From contig DHVX01000027.1 in NCBI GenBank assembly GCA_002412885.1, positions 1-43,818 of the forward strand: a stretch of 43,818 bases of DNA, read 5' to 3'. A model generated the notes under the pieces. It was not told the origin of the DNA. It ran no database searches and saw only the letters and a list, made by a program, of their open reading frames with translations. The position numbers and the translations under genes are program-made. This document shows, in pieces, positions 1-8,974 of this stretch. This DNA is from Bacteroidales bacterium UBA5197. Its GTDB lineage: Bacteria; Bacteroidota; Bacteroidia; Bacteroidales; Lentimicrobiaceae. Each line of letters starts with the position of its first letter. Position 1 is the stretch's first letter.

Positions 1-237
1 AATTTAAATGCGTTGACCCTGGGCAATCCCTAAGGGATTTGCATCTTCAAAATTAATTTTGTAAGGTGCAGATAATATGATCATTGAATATTTCTCAGCA
101 GACCCTAATTATAAAAGTTCTGATTAGCATTTGTGTCGGTTACTTTTAATTGAATATGTTATTAATATTGAGCCTCTGAAACTGGCTCATACTACAAAAG
201 CTAAATTACCTGTTTAAAATCTTTAACCACTGATGGC
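1..237. other. Non-coding left edge
   Basis: No gene is visible here. A 13-base palindrome, ATCCCTAAGGGAT, lies at 26-38. It could be part of a terminator of a gene outside the window, but no T-run follows it. The rest is AT-rich leader DNA in front of the kinase gene at 238, with no promoter I can place confidently. Confidence 0.5.
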
Positions 238-1395
238 ATGAAAAACATAATCGGATTTAAGGCAGACACCATGTTTGCCGCTTCTGAACGCACCCCTGAA
301 GCAGATATTCTTGATTTTTACAATGAATTATCCGGTAATACCATGCTAAGGATGATCTCGGATGCGATGCCCGATGTAGCCACCATTCTTTCACCCGAAA
401 GGCAGATTGTTTATGCAAACAAGGCATTGCTTGAAATTATTTCGGGAAGTTCACAGGATGATTATCTGGGCGATCGTCCGGGAGAATTGCTCAGCTGTAT
501 TCATTCAGCCGAAACTGCAGGAGGATGCGGCACAACCGATTCATGCAGATTTTGTGGCGCAGTAAACGCCATAATTGAATGTCAGCGTACCGGTGAACAA
601 GTTAATGATGAATGCCGGATTACTTCCGAGATCAATGGTCAGACACATTCATTTGATCTGCACGTCACTGCAACTCCGTTTCCATTTAATGGTCAACGAT
701 TTGTAATTTTTGCGGTTAAAGACATCAGCGATAAGAAAAGGCGCAGGGCACTTGAAAAAATGTTTTTTCATGATGTGCTGAATACCGCAACAGGCTTAAA
801 TGGCTTGCTTTATGTTTTGCGTGAAGCTGAAGATCCATTAATGATGAAGGAGTTTATTGAGTTCGCTGAAAAAGCTGCACATGATCTGGTTGAAGATATT
901 ATGTCGCAACGGGCACTTACGGCAGCAGAGAGCGGCGATTTGGTTCCAAATGTGCTGATATACGAAGTTGCAGAAGTTATGCGCGATGTTGCTGCTTATC
1001 TGAAACATCACAAAATGGCTGAGGGCAAAACAATTGTGGTGGAACCTTTCGAAGGAATATACGAAACCCGCACCGATACACAATTGCTGAAAAGGGTTCT
1101 GATTAACCTTGTCAAGAATGCCCTGGAAGCCTCATTCCGAACCGATACTGTAACATTGAAAGCAACCGAGACCCACAATAAAATTATCTTTTCAGTTTCA
1201 AATCCCGGGTTTATCCCTGAAGGCGTGAGGCTGCAGATATTTCAACGCTCGTTTTCAACCAAAGGAGCTGACCGTGGTTTGGGCACCTATTCAGTAAAAC
1301 TTCTCACAACCAAATATCTGGGTGGTGAAGTTTCATTCAAAACCGATGAATCCAACGGAACAACATTTACTGTCAGCATTCCATTGGTTATCTGA
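238..1395 (+). CDS. PAS-domain sensor histidine kinase
   Basis: This is a cytoplasmic two-component sensor kinase of 385 aa with no membrane segment. Residues ~35-165 form a PAS domain with five cysteines (87, 97, 103, 106, 115; the last four spaced C-x5-C-x2-C-x8-C), which could bind a metal, haem or redox signal. The phospho-acceptor region is FFHDVLN (His178), a HisKA variant lacking the usual HExRTP. The C-terminal ATPase has an N box (LINLVKNALEAS) and a G box (DRGLGTYSVK). No response regulator is adjacent, so the partner is elsewhere. The ligand is unknown; the kinase assignment is firm. Confidence 0.9.
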   Translation: MKNIIGFKADTMFAASERTPEADILDFYNELSGNTMLRMISDAMPDVATILSPERQIVYANKALLEIISGSSQDDYLGDRPGELLSCIHSAETAGGCGTTDSCRFCGAVNAIIECQRTGEQVNDECRITSEINGQTHSFDLHVTATPFPFNGQRFVIFAVKDISDKKRRRALEKMFFHDVLNTATGLNGLLYVLREAEDPLMMKEFIEFAEKAAHDLVEDIMSQRALTAAESGDLVPNVLIYEVAEVMRDVAAYLKHHKMAEGKTIVVEPFEGIYETRTDTQLLKRVLINLVKNALEASFRTDTVTLKATETHNKIIFSVSNPGFIPEGVRLQIFQRSFSTKGADRGLGTYSVKLLTTKYLGGEVSFKTDESNGTTFTVSIPLVI

Positions 1396-1564
1396 TAAAA
1401 TCAGTATCCTTTCCGCATTACTATGCGCGATCAGCCTGCCTTTCAGATACAATTCAAAGGTTGATTCCGTAGCCTGTTCCTTAAGATACTTTTAAATATT
1501 CTGCCGATTTCCTCGCTTACATGGCAGGATTTATTATTTTTGGGCACGCAAAGGAACTCAATTC

Positions 1565-1750
1565 ATGGTAAATAGAAAAAACACGATTCAGGCAGTTGTT
1601 GCACTCCTTCTTCTGGTGATTGTTGCTTCATGTTCAGCCCCTGCTTACAAGCAGAACAAATATAAGAGCGGTAAACGTTTCCGCGATTGCGGCTGTTATA
1701 AATATGATGCCAGCCCAAAAAGTGTGCTCAGCTACAATGAACAAAAATAG
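1565..1750 (+). CDS. Small lipoprotein, 61 aa
   Basis: The N-terminus is a lipoprotein signal peptide: basic start, hydrophobic run and a VASC lipobox with the lipidated cysteine at residue 23. The mature part is only ~39 residues, basic, with a CGC motif and several tyrosines. I do not recognise a family. Its last 14 bases overlap the likely start of the SprT-like gene at 1737, so the two are probably co-transcribed and translationally coupled. Small lipoproteins of this kind are common in Bacteroidota and often mis-annotated; the lipobox and overlap argue that it is real. Confidence 0.7.
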   Translation: MVNRKNTIQAVVALLLLVIVASCSAPAYKQNKYKSGKRFRDCGCYKYDASPKSVLSYNEQK

Positions 1751-2372
1751 AACGCTGGGACAGGCGCTTGAGGATTTCCTTCCTCATGGATGTGCCGGAC
1801 CGATTTCTGAGTGGTTTGGTCAAAATCATGTGATTTTACGCATTTCGCGAAGCAGACGTTCAAAGCTGGGCGATTTTCGTAACAGGGGAGCTGTGGTTCC
1901 ACCTGTTATATCGATCAATCACGATCTGAACCCATATAGTTTTCTGGTAACCATGCTTCACGAAATGGCACATGCTGAAATATTCCTCAAATATAAAAAG
2001 AGGTTACTGCCTCACGGCAGCGAATGGAAAGCAGCTTACCGCAGGATATCATTGCCTTTTCTGACAATTGAGAATCTTGATGAAAAGTTTATTCAGGTAT
2101 TTGGACATTATCTCAATAATCCGGCTGCTTCCAGCATGGCCAATCAGCCTTTGGCAACTTTACTCAAATCATTCGATGAGTCGAAAGATGTAACACTGAT
2201 TACCGAGATTCCTGAATACTCGCATTTTTCGTTGCCTGATGGCAGAGTTTTTATTAAAGGCCCGAAATTGCGTAAAAGATTCAGATGCGAATGCCTGAAT
2301 AATAAGCGAATTTATTTGTTCAGTCCGATGGCAGAAATTAATCCATTAGGAGATTTATCAGGAAATCCATAA
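1737..2372 (+). CDS. SprT-like zinc metalloprotein
   Basis: The protein is 211 aa from the ATG at 1737. The open frame extends upstream to 1620, but that part only shadows the lipoprotein gene, so the later start is preferred. The zinc-binding HExxH motif is seen as LHEMAHAEIF, followed by HGSEWKAAYRR, which fits the SprT-like family (the WG-containing His-Gly-x-x-W segment after the HExxH helix). The C-terminal KRFRCECLN may be a remnant of a zinc-ribbon tail. Family members are DNA-protein-crosslink proteases (SPRTN) or uncharacterised bacterial proteins. The function here is inferred from the fold only. Confidence 0.8.
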   Translation: MNKNRTLGQALEDFLPHGCAGPISEWFGQNHVILRISRSRRSKLGDFRNRGAVVPPVISINHDLNPYSFLVTMLHEMAHAEIFLKYKKRLLPHGSEWKAAYRRISLPFLTIENLDEKFIQVFGHYLNNPAASSMANQPLATLLKSFDESKDVTLITEIPEYSHFSLPDGRVFIKGPKLRKRFRCECLNNKRIYLFSPMAEINPLGDLSGNP

Positions 2373-2424
2373 TTTTACCAAAATACTGAATCTCAAACAA
2401 ATTGACCAACCAATCTTTTGTAAT

Positions 2425-3513
2425 ATGAATCAGAACAACTTCTGTATTATTATGGCCGGCGGTGTCGGCGCAAGGTTTTGGCCTATGAGCCGACAGAACC
2501 ACCCCAAGCAGTTTATAGATATTCTTGGAACCGGAGAAACTCTCATTCAAAGCACGTTCAGGCGTTTTACCTCAATTTGCCCTGCCGAAAATATTTATAT
2601 TGTCACCAATGAAATGTATAAAAAGCAAGTGCTTGACCAGCTTCCTGTAAACGAAGAACAAGTGCTTTGCGAGCCTGCCAGACGCAATACAGCGCCATGC
2701 ATTGCTTATGCGAATTACAGAATACTTCAGAGGAATCCGGAAGCCAATATTGTGGTTGCCCCTTCCGATCATATTATTCTGAAAGAAGATGTTTTCACAG
2801 AGGTAATTACTGCCGCGCTCAAATCTACATCTGAAAATGACTGGCTCCTTACTTTGGGAATAAGGCCAAGTCGGCCCGATACCGGTTACGGCTATATTCA
2901 ATATGACGATAGTCAGGGTTGTGAATCAGATCAGCGGGTGAAAAAAGTGAAAACCTTCACCGAAAAACCGCAACTCGAAATGGCAACCCAATTCCTGGCC
3001 AGCGGAGATTTTCTATGGAACTCAGGTATTTTTATCTGGAAACTGAAAACCATTCTCGCAGCCTTCAACAAACATCTTCCTGAAGTGGATCATTTGTTCA
3101 GGGCTGGAATAGGCAAGTATGCATCTGCCGATGAGGATGCTTTTATTCACCAGACATATTCCATTTGCAAAAGCATTTCCATCGACTACGGTGTAATGGA
3201 AAAGGCCGACAATGTTTATGTACTTGCATCTGATTTCGGATGGAGCGATCTTGGTACATGGGGATCACTTTATGATACACGGCCAAAAAACGAACAAGGC
3301 AATGCCGTTGTAGGTCATAATGTAATGCTATACAACAGTACCAACTGTATTGTAAATATGCCAAAAGACAAGTTGGTGGTATTGCAGGGCCTCGATGATT
3401 ATATTGTGGTGGAAGACAAAGGCATACTGCTGGTTTGCCGAAAAGGTGACGAACAGCAAATCAGGCAGTTTGTGAATGATGTATTGATTGAAAAAGGAGA
3501 AAAATATATTTAA
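2425..3513 (+). CDS. manC: Mannose-1-phosphate guanylyltransferase
   Basis: This enzyme makes GDP-mannose from mannose-1-phosphate and GTP for polysaccharide and glycoprotein sugars. At 362 aa it is the short, single-domain form: the nucleotidyltransferase is present and the cupin isomerase domain of bifunctional ManC/AlgA is absent. The signature MAGGVGARFWPMSR is at 10-23, followed by HPKQF, the APSDHII segment, FTEKP and WNSGIFIW. The beta-helix end (NCIVNMPKDKLVVLQGLDDYIVVE) is typical. It starts 52 bases after the SprT-like gene and ends 20 bases before the peptidase gene, so it may share a transcript with both. Confidence 0.93.
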   Translation: MNQNNFCIIMAGGVGARFWPMSRQNHPKQFIDILGTGETLIQSTFRRFTSICPAENIYIVTNEMYKKQVLDQLPVNEEQVLCEPARRNTAPCIAYANYRILQRNPEANIVVAPSDHIILKEDVFTEVITAALKSTSENDWLLTLGIRPSRPDTGYGYIQYDDSQGCESDQRVKKVKTFTEKPQLEMATQFLASGDFLWNSGIFIWKLKTILAAFNKHLPEVDHLFRAGIGKYASADEDAFIHQTYSICKSISIDYGVMEKADNVYVLASDFGWSDLGTWGSLYDTRPKNEQGNAVVGHNVMLYNSTNCIVNMPKDKLVVLQGLDDYIVVEDKGILLVCRKGDEQQIRQFVNDVLIEKGEKYI

Positions 3514-3533
3514 CAACTAAACTCAAACTTACA

Positions 3534-5747
3534 ATGAAAAAACTAATTATCCTGTTCCTTTTGCTTTCGTCATTTCTGGCGAAAGCCGATGAGGGCATGT
3601 GGCTTCCACTTCTGATTGACCGATTGAACCATGTTGACATGCAAAAAGAGGGTCTTAAACTCACTGCAGAAGAAATCTATAGCGTTAACAACTCCAGTCT
3701 TAAAGATGCAATTATTCAGTTTGGTAACGGTTGTACCGGTGAATTGATCAGTAGTCAGGGTCTGGTACTTACCAATCACCATTGCGGTTACGGAAATATT
3801 CAATCGCACAGTACTGTTGAGCACGATTATCTGGCCAATGGATTTTGGGCAATGAATCTTAAAGAGGAGCTCCCGAATGAAGGTTTGACGGCTCGTTTTC
3901 TTGTAAGCATCGAAGATGTTTCAAAACAGATTCTTGATCAGCTTAACGATCAGATGAGTGAGACAGACAGAAATGCAAAGATTGCTGAATTGTCTAAAGT
4001 CATTCAGGACGAAGCCACAAAGGATAATTTCTACCAGGCAAGGGTTGCAAGTTTTTTCAATGGAAATGAATTCTATTTGTTTGTTTACGAAGTATTTCGC
4101 GATGTAAGGCTTGTAGGAGCACCTCCTTCATCCATCGGTAAATTCGGAGCCGATACCGACAACTGGATGTGGCCGCGTCATACCGGCGACTTTGCGCTTT
4201 TCCGCGTATATGCAAATGCTGATGGCAAACCTGCTGAATTTTCAACAAACAATGTTCCTCTCAAACCCAAACATCATCTGCCGGTTTCCATTGATGGTTA
4301 CCAGAAAGGCGATTTTGCAATGATTATGGGATATCCCGGCGGAACTGACCGCTATCTTACTTCTTATGGAGTAAACCTTGCCATAAACCTGAGCAATCCG
4401 ACAATCGTAAAAATCCGTGAAAAGAAACTGGCCATAATGCGTCAGGATATGGATGCAGACCGCGAAGTTGGAATCAAGTATGCTTCAAAATATGCCGGAA
4501 TTTCCAATTACTGGAAATACTTTATCGGGCAAACCCGTGGCCTGAAACGCCTTAAGGTTTATGAGGACAAACAAAAGATTGAAGCCGATTTTACAGCCTG
4601 GGTGAATGCTGACCCTGACCGGAAAGCAAAGTACGGAAATGTACTGAGTGACATTGAAAATGTTTATAAAGTGATGGCAGAATACACCCTGCAGCGCTCT
4701 TACTTCGTTGAATCAGTTATCAGAGGAGGCGAAATTATGACGCTTGCTCAGTCCTTTTCCGGATTGGCTGCAGAACTGAAAGCTGAAAAACCTGATGCTG
4801 CGAAAATTGCACGTATGCAGGAAAATCTGCGTAAAGCAGCTGATCGTCATTTCAAAAATTACAATCAGCCAACGGACGTCAAACTTCTTACAGCCATGCT
4901 GCAGATGTATTATGAGAATGTGCCGGTGAATCAGCAGCCTGTATCGTTCAGAAAGCTGGTGGATAGGAATAAAGGCGATTTCAATAAAATAGCGCAGACC
5001 ATTTTTGCAAAATCAGTTTTTGCAACACCTGAAAAGGTAGAAGCATTCCTCAAAAAGCCATCTTCAAAAGTAATAGAGAAGGACCCGGCTTATTCACTCG
5101 TAAATGCATTTATGGAGCAATATCGTGAAAATCAGAAAAACCTGGAAAAACCAAGCGAAACCCTTGCACGCAGCAACCGTTTATTTGTTGCCGGACTGCG
5201 CGAAATGCAGCCTGACCGCAAGTTCTATCCTGATGCAAACTCAACCATGAGGGTTACTTACGGAAAAGTACTTGATTATTATCCGGCCGATGCAGTTCAT
5301 TACAACTATGTTACGACCATGAAAGGCATTATGGAAAAGGAAGACCCGGATAACTGGGAATTTGTTGTTCCTGCAAAGCTAAAGGAGTTGTACGCAAAGA
5401 AAGACTTTGGTCCTTATGCAATGGAAAACGGTGAAATGCCGGTGGCTTTTCTTTCCACAACCGATATTACCGGAGGAAATTCAGGCAGCCCTGTACTGAA
5501 TGGAAAAGGCGAACTCATCGGCCTTGCATTCGACGGTAACTGGGAAGCCATGAGCGGCGACATTGCTTTCGAGCCCGAACTGCAACGCACCATCAGTGTT
5601 GATATTCGTTATGTATTGTTCATCATCGACAAATATGCCGGAGCAAAAAACATCATTGACGAGTTAAGCATTGTTCCGAAGCGCGCCAGAGTGAAAGAAG
5701 GTGTTCCAACTGAAAGTATGCCCGCAGAAGCTGAAGTTGTAAATTAA
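3534..5747 (+). CDS. S46 family dipeptidyl-peptidase, DPP7-like
   Basis: This is a periplasmic serine peptidase releasing N-terminal dipeptides. A signal peptide (1-18, cleavage after LAKA) precedes the conserved GMWLP at 21-25. Catalytic elements are TNHHCGYG (80-87), the acidic TDNWMWPRHTGD segment, and GGNSGSPV with the nucleophile Ser650. The residue that separates DPP7 (Gly, hydrophobic/broad P1) from DPP11 (Arg, acidic P1) lies in the FDxNWE motif; here it is Gly668, favouring DPP7-like specificity. The length of 737 aa is close to the usual ~700-720. It fits a proteolytic, amino-acid-using lifestyle. A strong terminator follows. Confidence 0.93.
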   Translation: MKKLIILFLLLSSFLAKADEGMWLPLLIDRLNHVDMQKEGLKLTAEEIYSVNNSSLKDAIIQFGNGCTGELISSQGLVLTNHHCGYGNIQSHSTVEHDYLANGFWAMNLKEELPNEGLTARFLVSIEDVSKQILDQLNDQMSETDRNAKIAELSKVIQDEATKDNFYQARVASFFNGNEFYLFVYEVFRDVRLVGAPPSSIGKFGADTDNWMWPRHTGDFALFRVYANADGKPAEFSTNNVPLKPKHHLPVSIDGYQKGDFAMIMGYPGGTDRYLTSYGVNLAINLSNPTIVKIREKKLAIMRQDMDADREVGIKYASKYAGISNYWKYFIGQTRGLKRLKVYEDKQKIEADFTAWVNADPDRKAKYGNVLSDIENVYKVMAEYTLQRSYFVESVIRGGEIMTLAQSFSGLAAELKAEKPDAAKIARMQENLRKAADRHFKNYNQPTDVKLLTAMLQMYYENVPVNQQPVSFRKLVDRNKGDFNKIAQTIFAKSVFATPEKVEAFLKKPSSKVIEKDPAYSLVNAFMEQYRENQKNLEKPSETLARSNRLFVAGLREMQPDRKFYPDANSTMRVTYGKVLDYYPADAVHYNYVTTMKGIMEKEDPDNWEFVVPAKLKELYAKKDFGPYAMENGEMPVAFLSTTDITGGNSGSPVLNGKGELIGLAFDGNWEAMSGDIAFEPELQRTISVDIRYVLFIIDKYAGAKNIIDELSIVPKRARVKEGVPTESMPAEAEVVN

Positions 5748-5777
5748 TTCAGCAGGTTTTCTTATACGTTTTATTTC

Positions 5778-5810
5778 AAAGCCCGGTTTTCCGGGCTTTG
5801 CTGTTTTATT
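5778..5810 (+). terminator. Rho-independent terminator after the S46 peptidase
   Basis: A 9-bp perfect stem (AAAGCCCGG / CCGGGCTTT) with a TTTT loop is followed by a T-rich stretch (CTGTTTTATT). It sits 30 bases after the peptidase stop codon and so ends the leftmost plus-strand unit. The remainder of 5811-6105 holds no gene. Confidence 0.85.
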
Positions 5811-6039
5811 ATTTAAAGCAGTGAAAATCAGATCAGCTTAAGTGGCATTTTTTTTTCGAAAGATGAATTTTTTGAATCCCGGAACTAAACAATAATCCGG
5901 ATATGGAAGTAAATTCTTGCAGAAAGATTTTAAATAATTGAAAAACAGGGATATATGGCAATGGAAGAAGTGTAGTAATTTTTCAATATGCAGTAAATAA
6001 AACTTTTACATAAGATATATGTTAATAGTAAAAATTGTA

Positions 6040-6060
6040 AATTTGGTATAGTTTGATTTT
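6040..6060 (+). repeat. 21-bp repeated phrase, copy 1
   Basis: TTTGGTATAGTTTGATTTT plus two leading As occurs here and identically at 15738-15758; a partial copy (TTTTGGTATAGTT) is at 24238-24250. Here it lies 45 bases before the hybrid kinase start. The TGGTAT resembles a sigma-54 -24 box, but no GC is found at the proper spacing, so promoter function is not claimed. Confidence 0.5.
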
Positions 6061-6105
6061 TGAAAGAAACGCATCCCCAAATGAATTATAAAATAGCTGC
6101 GAACG

Positions 6106-7956
6106 ATGACTAAAGGTCAGGACATGATTTACAATAGGGTAACCCTGGCTTTTCCGGATCGCGATGAAATCCTGTTCAAGGAGACGTATTTTGCAGATTC
6201 TTTAAAACAATTCAGACTTTCATTTGCTTTCGTTATAGCGCTTTATGGAGCGTTTGCATTCCTTGATACTCAAATAATTCCTGAGTATGCCCAGCTATTT
6301 CATTTCATCCGTTTTTTCTTCGTAATACCTTTATTAGTTATTGTTCTGATTCTTTCTTTTACAAAAAGCTTTAAAAACAGCTGGCAGTTCTTAGTGCTTC
6401 TGAGCACTGTGGCAGGTGGTTCCGGAATTGCGATTATGACGATGCTTGCACCTGAAAATTATACTTATTATGCCGGTATGATGCTTGTATTCTCGGCAGG
6501 ATACTTTTTTATCAGGCTTAGATTTTTTTACGCAACTATTGCGGGTTGGTTAATTCTTTTGATTTATAATGCCGGAGCCTATTTTTATGCCGATACTCCT
6601 GCCTGGTTGCTCATCACCAATAACTTTTTCTTTATAAGTGCTAACCTTATCGGAATGTTTGCTGCTTATAACATTGAATATTATGCACGCCGAAACTTCT
6701 CGCTTAATCAGAAGCTGGATGCCGAGAAACTTCATGTTGAGGAAATCAACAGAAATCTTGAAGAAATTGTAAATGAGCGCACCAAAGAGTTGGTAAAAGC
6801 CAAAGAAAAGGCCCAGGAGAGTGATAGGCTTAAAACTGCATTTCTGGCCAATATGAGCCACGAAATACGCACACCAATGAACGGAATTCTTGGTTTTGCG
6901 CAATTGATTAAACACGTCAGATTAAATGATGATGAACGGAATGAGTATATAGAAATTATAGAGAACAGTGGTGCCCGCATGTTGAATATCATTAACGATA
7001 TTATGGATATTTCGAAGATAGAAGCCGGGCTTATCGTCTGTAGGCGTTCGAATACCAATGTAAATGAACAGATTAAGGACATTCATTCATTTTTTTCACC
7101 CGAAACCAAGGAAAAGGGAATCAGTTTTTCATTTGTTAATTCCTTGCCTGATGATGAAGCCGGAATAATAACAGATTCCGAAAAGCTCTATGCAATTCTT
7201 GCCAATCTGGTGAAGAATGCAATAAAGTTTTGCGATGAGGGTTCGATTGTGCTGGGATATAAGAAAAAAGGAGATAATCTGGAGTTTTTTGTCACAGATA
7301 CCGGAATTGGTATTCCGCTTGACAGGCAGGCCGCAATTTTTGAAAGATTTGTTCAGGCCGATCTTGAAGACAGACGAGCTGCCCAAGGCGCTGGTCTGGG
7401 CTTGTCAATAGCAAAAGCATACATTGATATTCTGGGCGGTGCAATATGGCTTGAATCTGCTGAAGGTGCAGGAACAAGCTTTTATTTTACACTTCCTTAC
7501 ATAAAGGGTAAAATTTGCGATAAAAAAATTAAAGAAGCGCAAAACAGCAGTTTTAAAATCCAGAAACCCCTGAATCAAAGAAAAAAGATTAAAGTCCTGA
7601 TTGCCGAAGATGATGAAGTATCGGAACAGCTCCTGAAGATTATACTGCATGACTGGTGTAGCCAGATTCTCATTGCAGGGACAGGAAAAGAAGCCATAGA
7701 AGCTTTCAGTCAGCAACCTGATATTGACCTGATATTTATGGATCTTCAAATGCCGGAGATGAATGGTCTGGAAGCTACACGGCAAATCCGTATGATGAAT
7801 AAAGAGGTGATTATTATTGCCCAAACAGCTTTTGGGTTGTCAGGCGACAGAGAAAAAGCCTTAGCAGCAGGTTGTAATGATTATATTTCAAAGCCGCTGA
7901 AAAATGATGAAGTGATTACTTTGGTTGCTAAATACTTCAATGTCAGTTTTGCTTAA
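6106..7956 (+). CDS. Membrane-bound hybrid histidine kinase/response regulator
   Basis: The protein has 616 aa. Residues ~36-190 contain about six hydrophobic helices forming a membrane sensor region without an obvious extracellular domain. A coiled linker (~200-245) leads to the HisKA domain, FLANMSHEIRTPMNG, with phospho-acceptor His252. The HATPase_c domain has the N box LVKNAIKF and G1 DTGIGIP. The C-terminal receiver (from ~500) has the acidic pair AEDDE, phospho-acceptor Asp546 in FMDLQMPEMNG and the conserved lysine in YISKPL. Family members pass phosphate on to an Hpt or separate regulator, which is not seen nearby. A second in-frame ATG lies at 6124. The signal is unknown. Confidence 0.92.
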   Translation: MTKGQDMIYNRVTLAFPDRDEILFKETYFADSLKQFRLSFAFVIALYGAFAFLDTQIIPEYAQLFHFIRFFFVIPLLVIVLILSFTKSFKNSWQFLVLLSTVAGGSGIAIMTMLAPENYTYYAGMMLVFSAGYFFIRLRFFYATIAGWLILLIYNAGAYFYADTPAWLLITNNFFFISANLIGMFAAYNIEYYARRNFSLNQKLDAEKLHVEEINRNLEEIVNERTKELVKAKEKAQESDRLKTAFLANMSHEIRTPMNGILGFAQLIKHVRLNDDERNEYIEIIENSGARMLNIINDIMDISKIEAGLIVCRRSNTNVNEQIKDIHSFFSPETKEKGISFSFVNSLPDDEAGIITDSEKLYAILANLVKNAIKFCDEGSIVLGYKKKGDNLEFFVTDTGIGIPLDRQAAIFERFVQADLEDRRAAQGAGLGLSIAKAYIDILGGAIWLESAEGAGTSFYFTLPYIKGKICDKKIKEAQNSSFKIQKPLNQRKKIKVLIAEDDEVSEQLLKIILHDWCSQILIAGTGKEAIEAFSQQPDIDLIFMDLQMPEMNGLEATRQIRMMNKEVIIIAQTAFGLSGDREKALAAGCNDYISKPLKNDEVITLVAKYFNVSFA

Positions 7957-8071
7957 ATATTATTATTGTCAAGGAAAATTAATGCGGAGATGACAGTTGT
8001 TAAAGGCATCCTTATTAAAGGTCTAATAAAAAATGAAAGTATTTCTCCACTTTAATGTGAGCAGGACCAAC

Positions 8072-8100
8072 CCTGCCTGCCTGTGGGGCACGCAGGCAGG
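8072..8100 (+). repeat. 29-bp hairpin insert 1
   Basis: CCTGCCTGC, 11 bases, GCAGGCAGG form a stem with 9-bp perfect arms. Compared with the long repeat copy at 23.8 kb, which reads ACCAAC directly into CTTA, the 29 bases are an exact insertion. Confidence 0.85.
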
Positions 8101-8233
8101 CTTATTTTTACCTTCTAAACCTTAGTAACAGGCAACCCGCCAAACACCTCCAACCTTATTTTTTCTTCCTGACCTTATTATTGCTCAACTTGAAAAGGTT
8201 GCCAGCTTATTGAGGTTTTCAGGAAGAAATAAG

Positions 8234-8262
8234 CCTGCCTGCGTGCCACTCCGGCAGGCAGG
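8234..8262 (-). repeat. 29-bp hairpin insert 2
   Basis: It has the same 9-bp arms with an 11-base loop beginning GTGCC, which is the loop of insert 1 read in reverse with central changes. The copy at 23.9 kb reads AATAAG directly into GTTCAAAA, so this is also an exact 29-base insertion. Confidence 0.85.
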
Positions 8263-8506
8263 GTTCAAAAATCGTTGGGGTCGGTTTTGTTACTAAGGTT
8301 ATTAAGAGTTACTAAGGTTGATTTTTACTTTGATCAGCATTTGATTATATTCTAATCTGTCATTGTTAGTGTTAGCAAAGAACCGACCAAAGGGAGTAAT
8401 CTCATACTTTTCCCGGACAACATTGATTAATGCGATCAGAGATAGAGTAAATCGCTAATTTTGTCGAAGCAACTCATCAACATTTATTCAAATTCCCGCA
8501 AATATT

Positions 8507-8974
8507 ATGGCCCTTGAAATTGAACGCAAATTTTTAGTAAAGAACAGCAGTTACAGGTCGCTGGCTAATCCACTCTTATACCGGCAGGGTTATCTTGCCA
8601 TATTCCCTGATCGTGAAATCAGGGTGAGAATGGCTGGCGAGAAAAGCTTTGTAACCATAAAATCGAAGGTAAACGATACAACAAGGCATGAGTTTGAATA
8701 TGCAATTCCCATGGAAGATGCTGTTTTTATGCTTGATAATCTGTGTGTCGGATCGGTAGTTGAGAAGTTGCGTTACCGCATTCCTCAGGGGGAGCTTTGC
8801 TGGGAAGTTGACGAATTTTCAGGCGATAACCAGGGTTTGGTGGTTGCAGAAATTGAGCTGCCCGATTCAGGGTTTCCATTCATTACACCCGATTGGATTG
8901 GCGAAGAAATTACCGGTGACGATCGCTACCTGAATGCTGCAATAGCCCTGAACCCTTTTAAAAACTGGAAATAG
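8507..8974 (+). CDS. CYTH domain protein (triphosphate tunnel enzyme)
   Basis: The N-terminus carries the CYTH signature ExExK (EIERK, residues 4-8). Alternating charged strands follow, as expected of the eight-stranded tunnel that binds triphosphate substrates with divalent metal (RVRM, FVTIKSK, EFEYAI, EKLRYRI, WEVDEF, AEIEL). At 155 aa it is the short bacterial form. Family members are inorganic triphosphatases or, rarely, class IV adenylate cyclases; the sequence alone does not decide, and triphosphatase is more likely. Its stop codon overlaps the GTG start of the MutS-like gene by one base, so the two are translationally coupled. Confidence 0.9.
   Translation: MALEIERKFLVKNSSYRSLANPLLYRQGYLAIFPDREIRVRMAGEKSFVTIKSKVNDTTRHEFEYAIPMEDAVFMLDNLCVGSVVEKLRYRIPQGELCWEVDEFSGDNQGLVVAEIELPDSGFPFITPDWIGEEITGDDRYLNAAIALNPFKNWK

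Larger units (their letters stand above)
7984..8430 (+). repeat. Long interspersed repeat, copy A
   Basis: This ~400-bp non-coding element is also found at 18046-18517 (opposite orientation) and 23684-24095. It is bounded near its ends by ATGACAG (left, from ~7990) and CTGTCAT (right, ~8358), which are inverse to each other. Inner inverse segments are CCTTAGTAAC (left) and GTTACTAAGG (right, twice). Copy A contains two 29-bp hairpin inserts that copy C lacks. No ORF or transposase is present, so the arrangement is MITE-like. It fills most of the gap between the hybrid kinase and the CYTH gene. Confidence 0.85.

Noticed and set aside
1620..1736. Upstream start for the SprT-like gene
   Set aside because: This part lies within the lipoprotein gene in another frame and adds no family-like sequence.
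6040..6060. Sigma-54 promoter before the hybrid kinase
   Set aside because: TGGTAT fits a -24 box, but there is no GC ten bases after the GG; the second copy also points away from its neighbouring genes.
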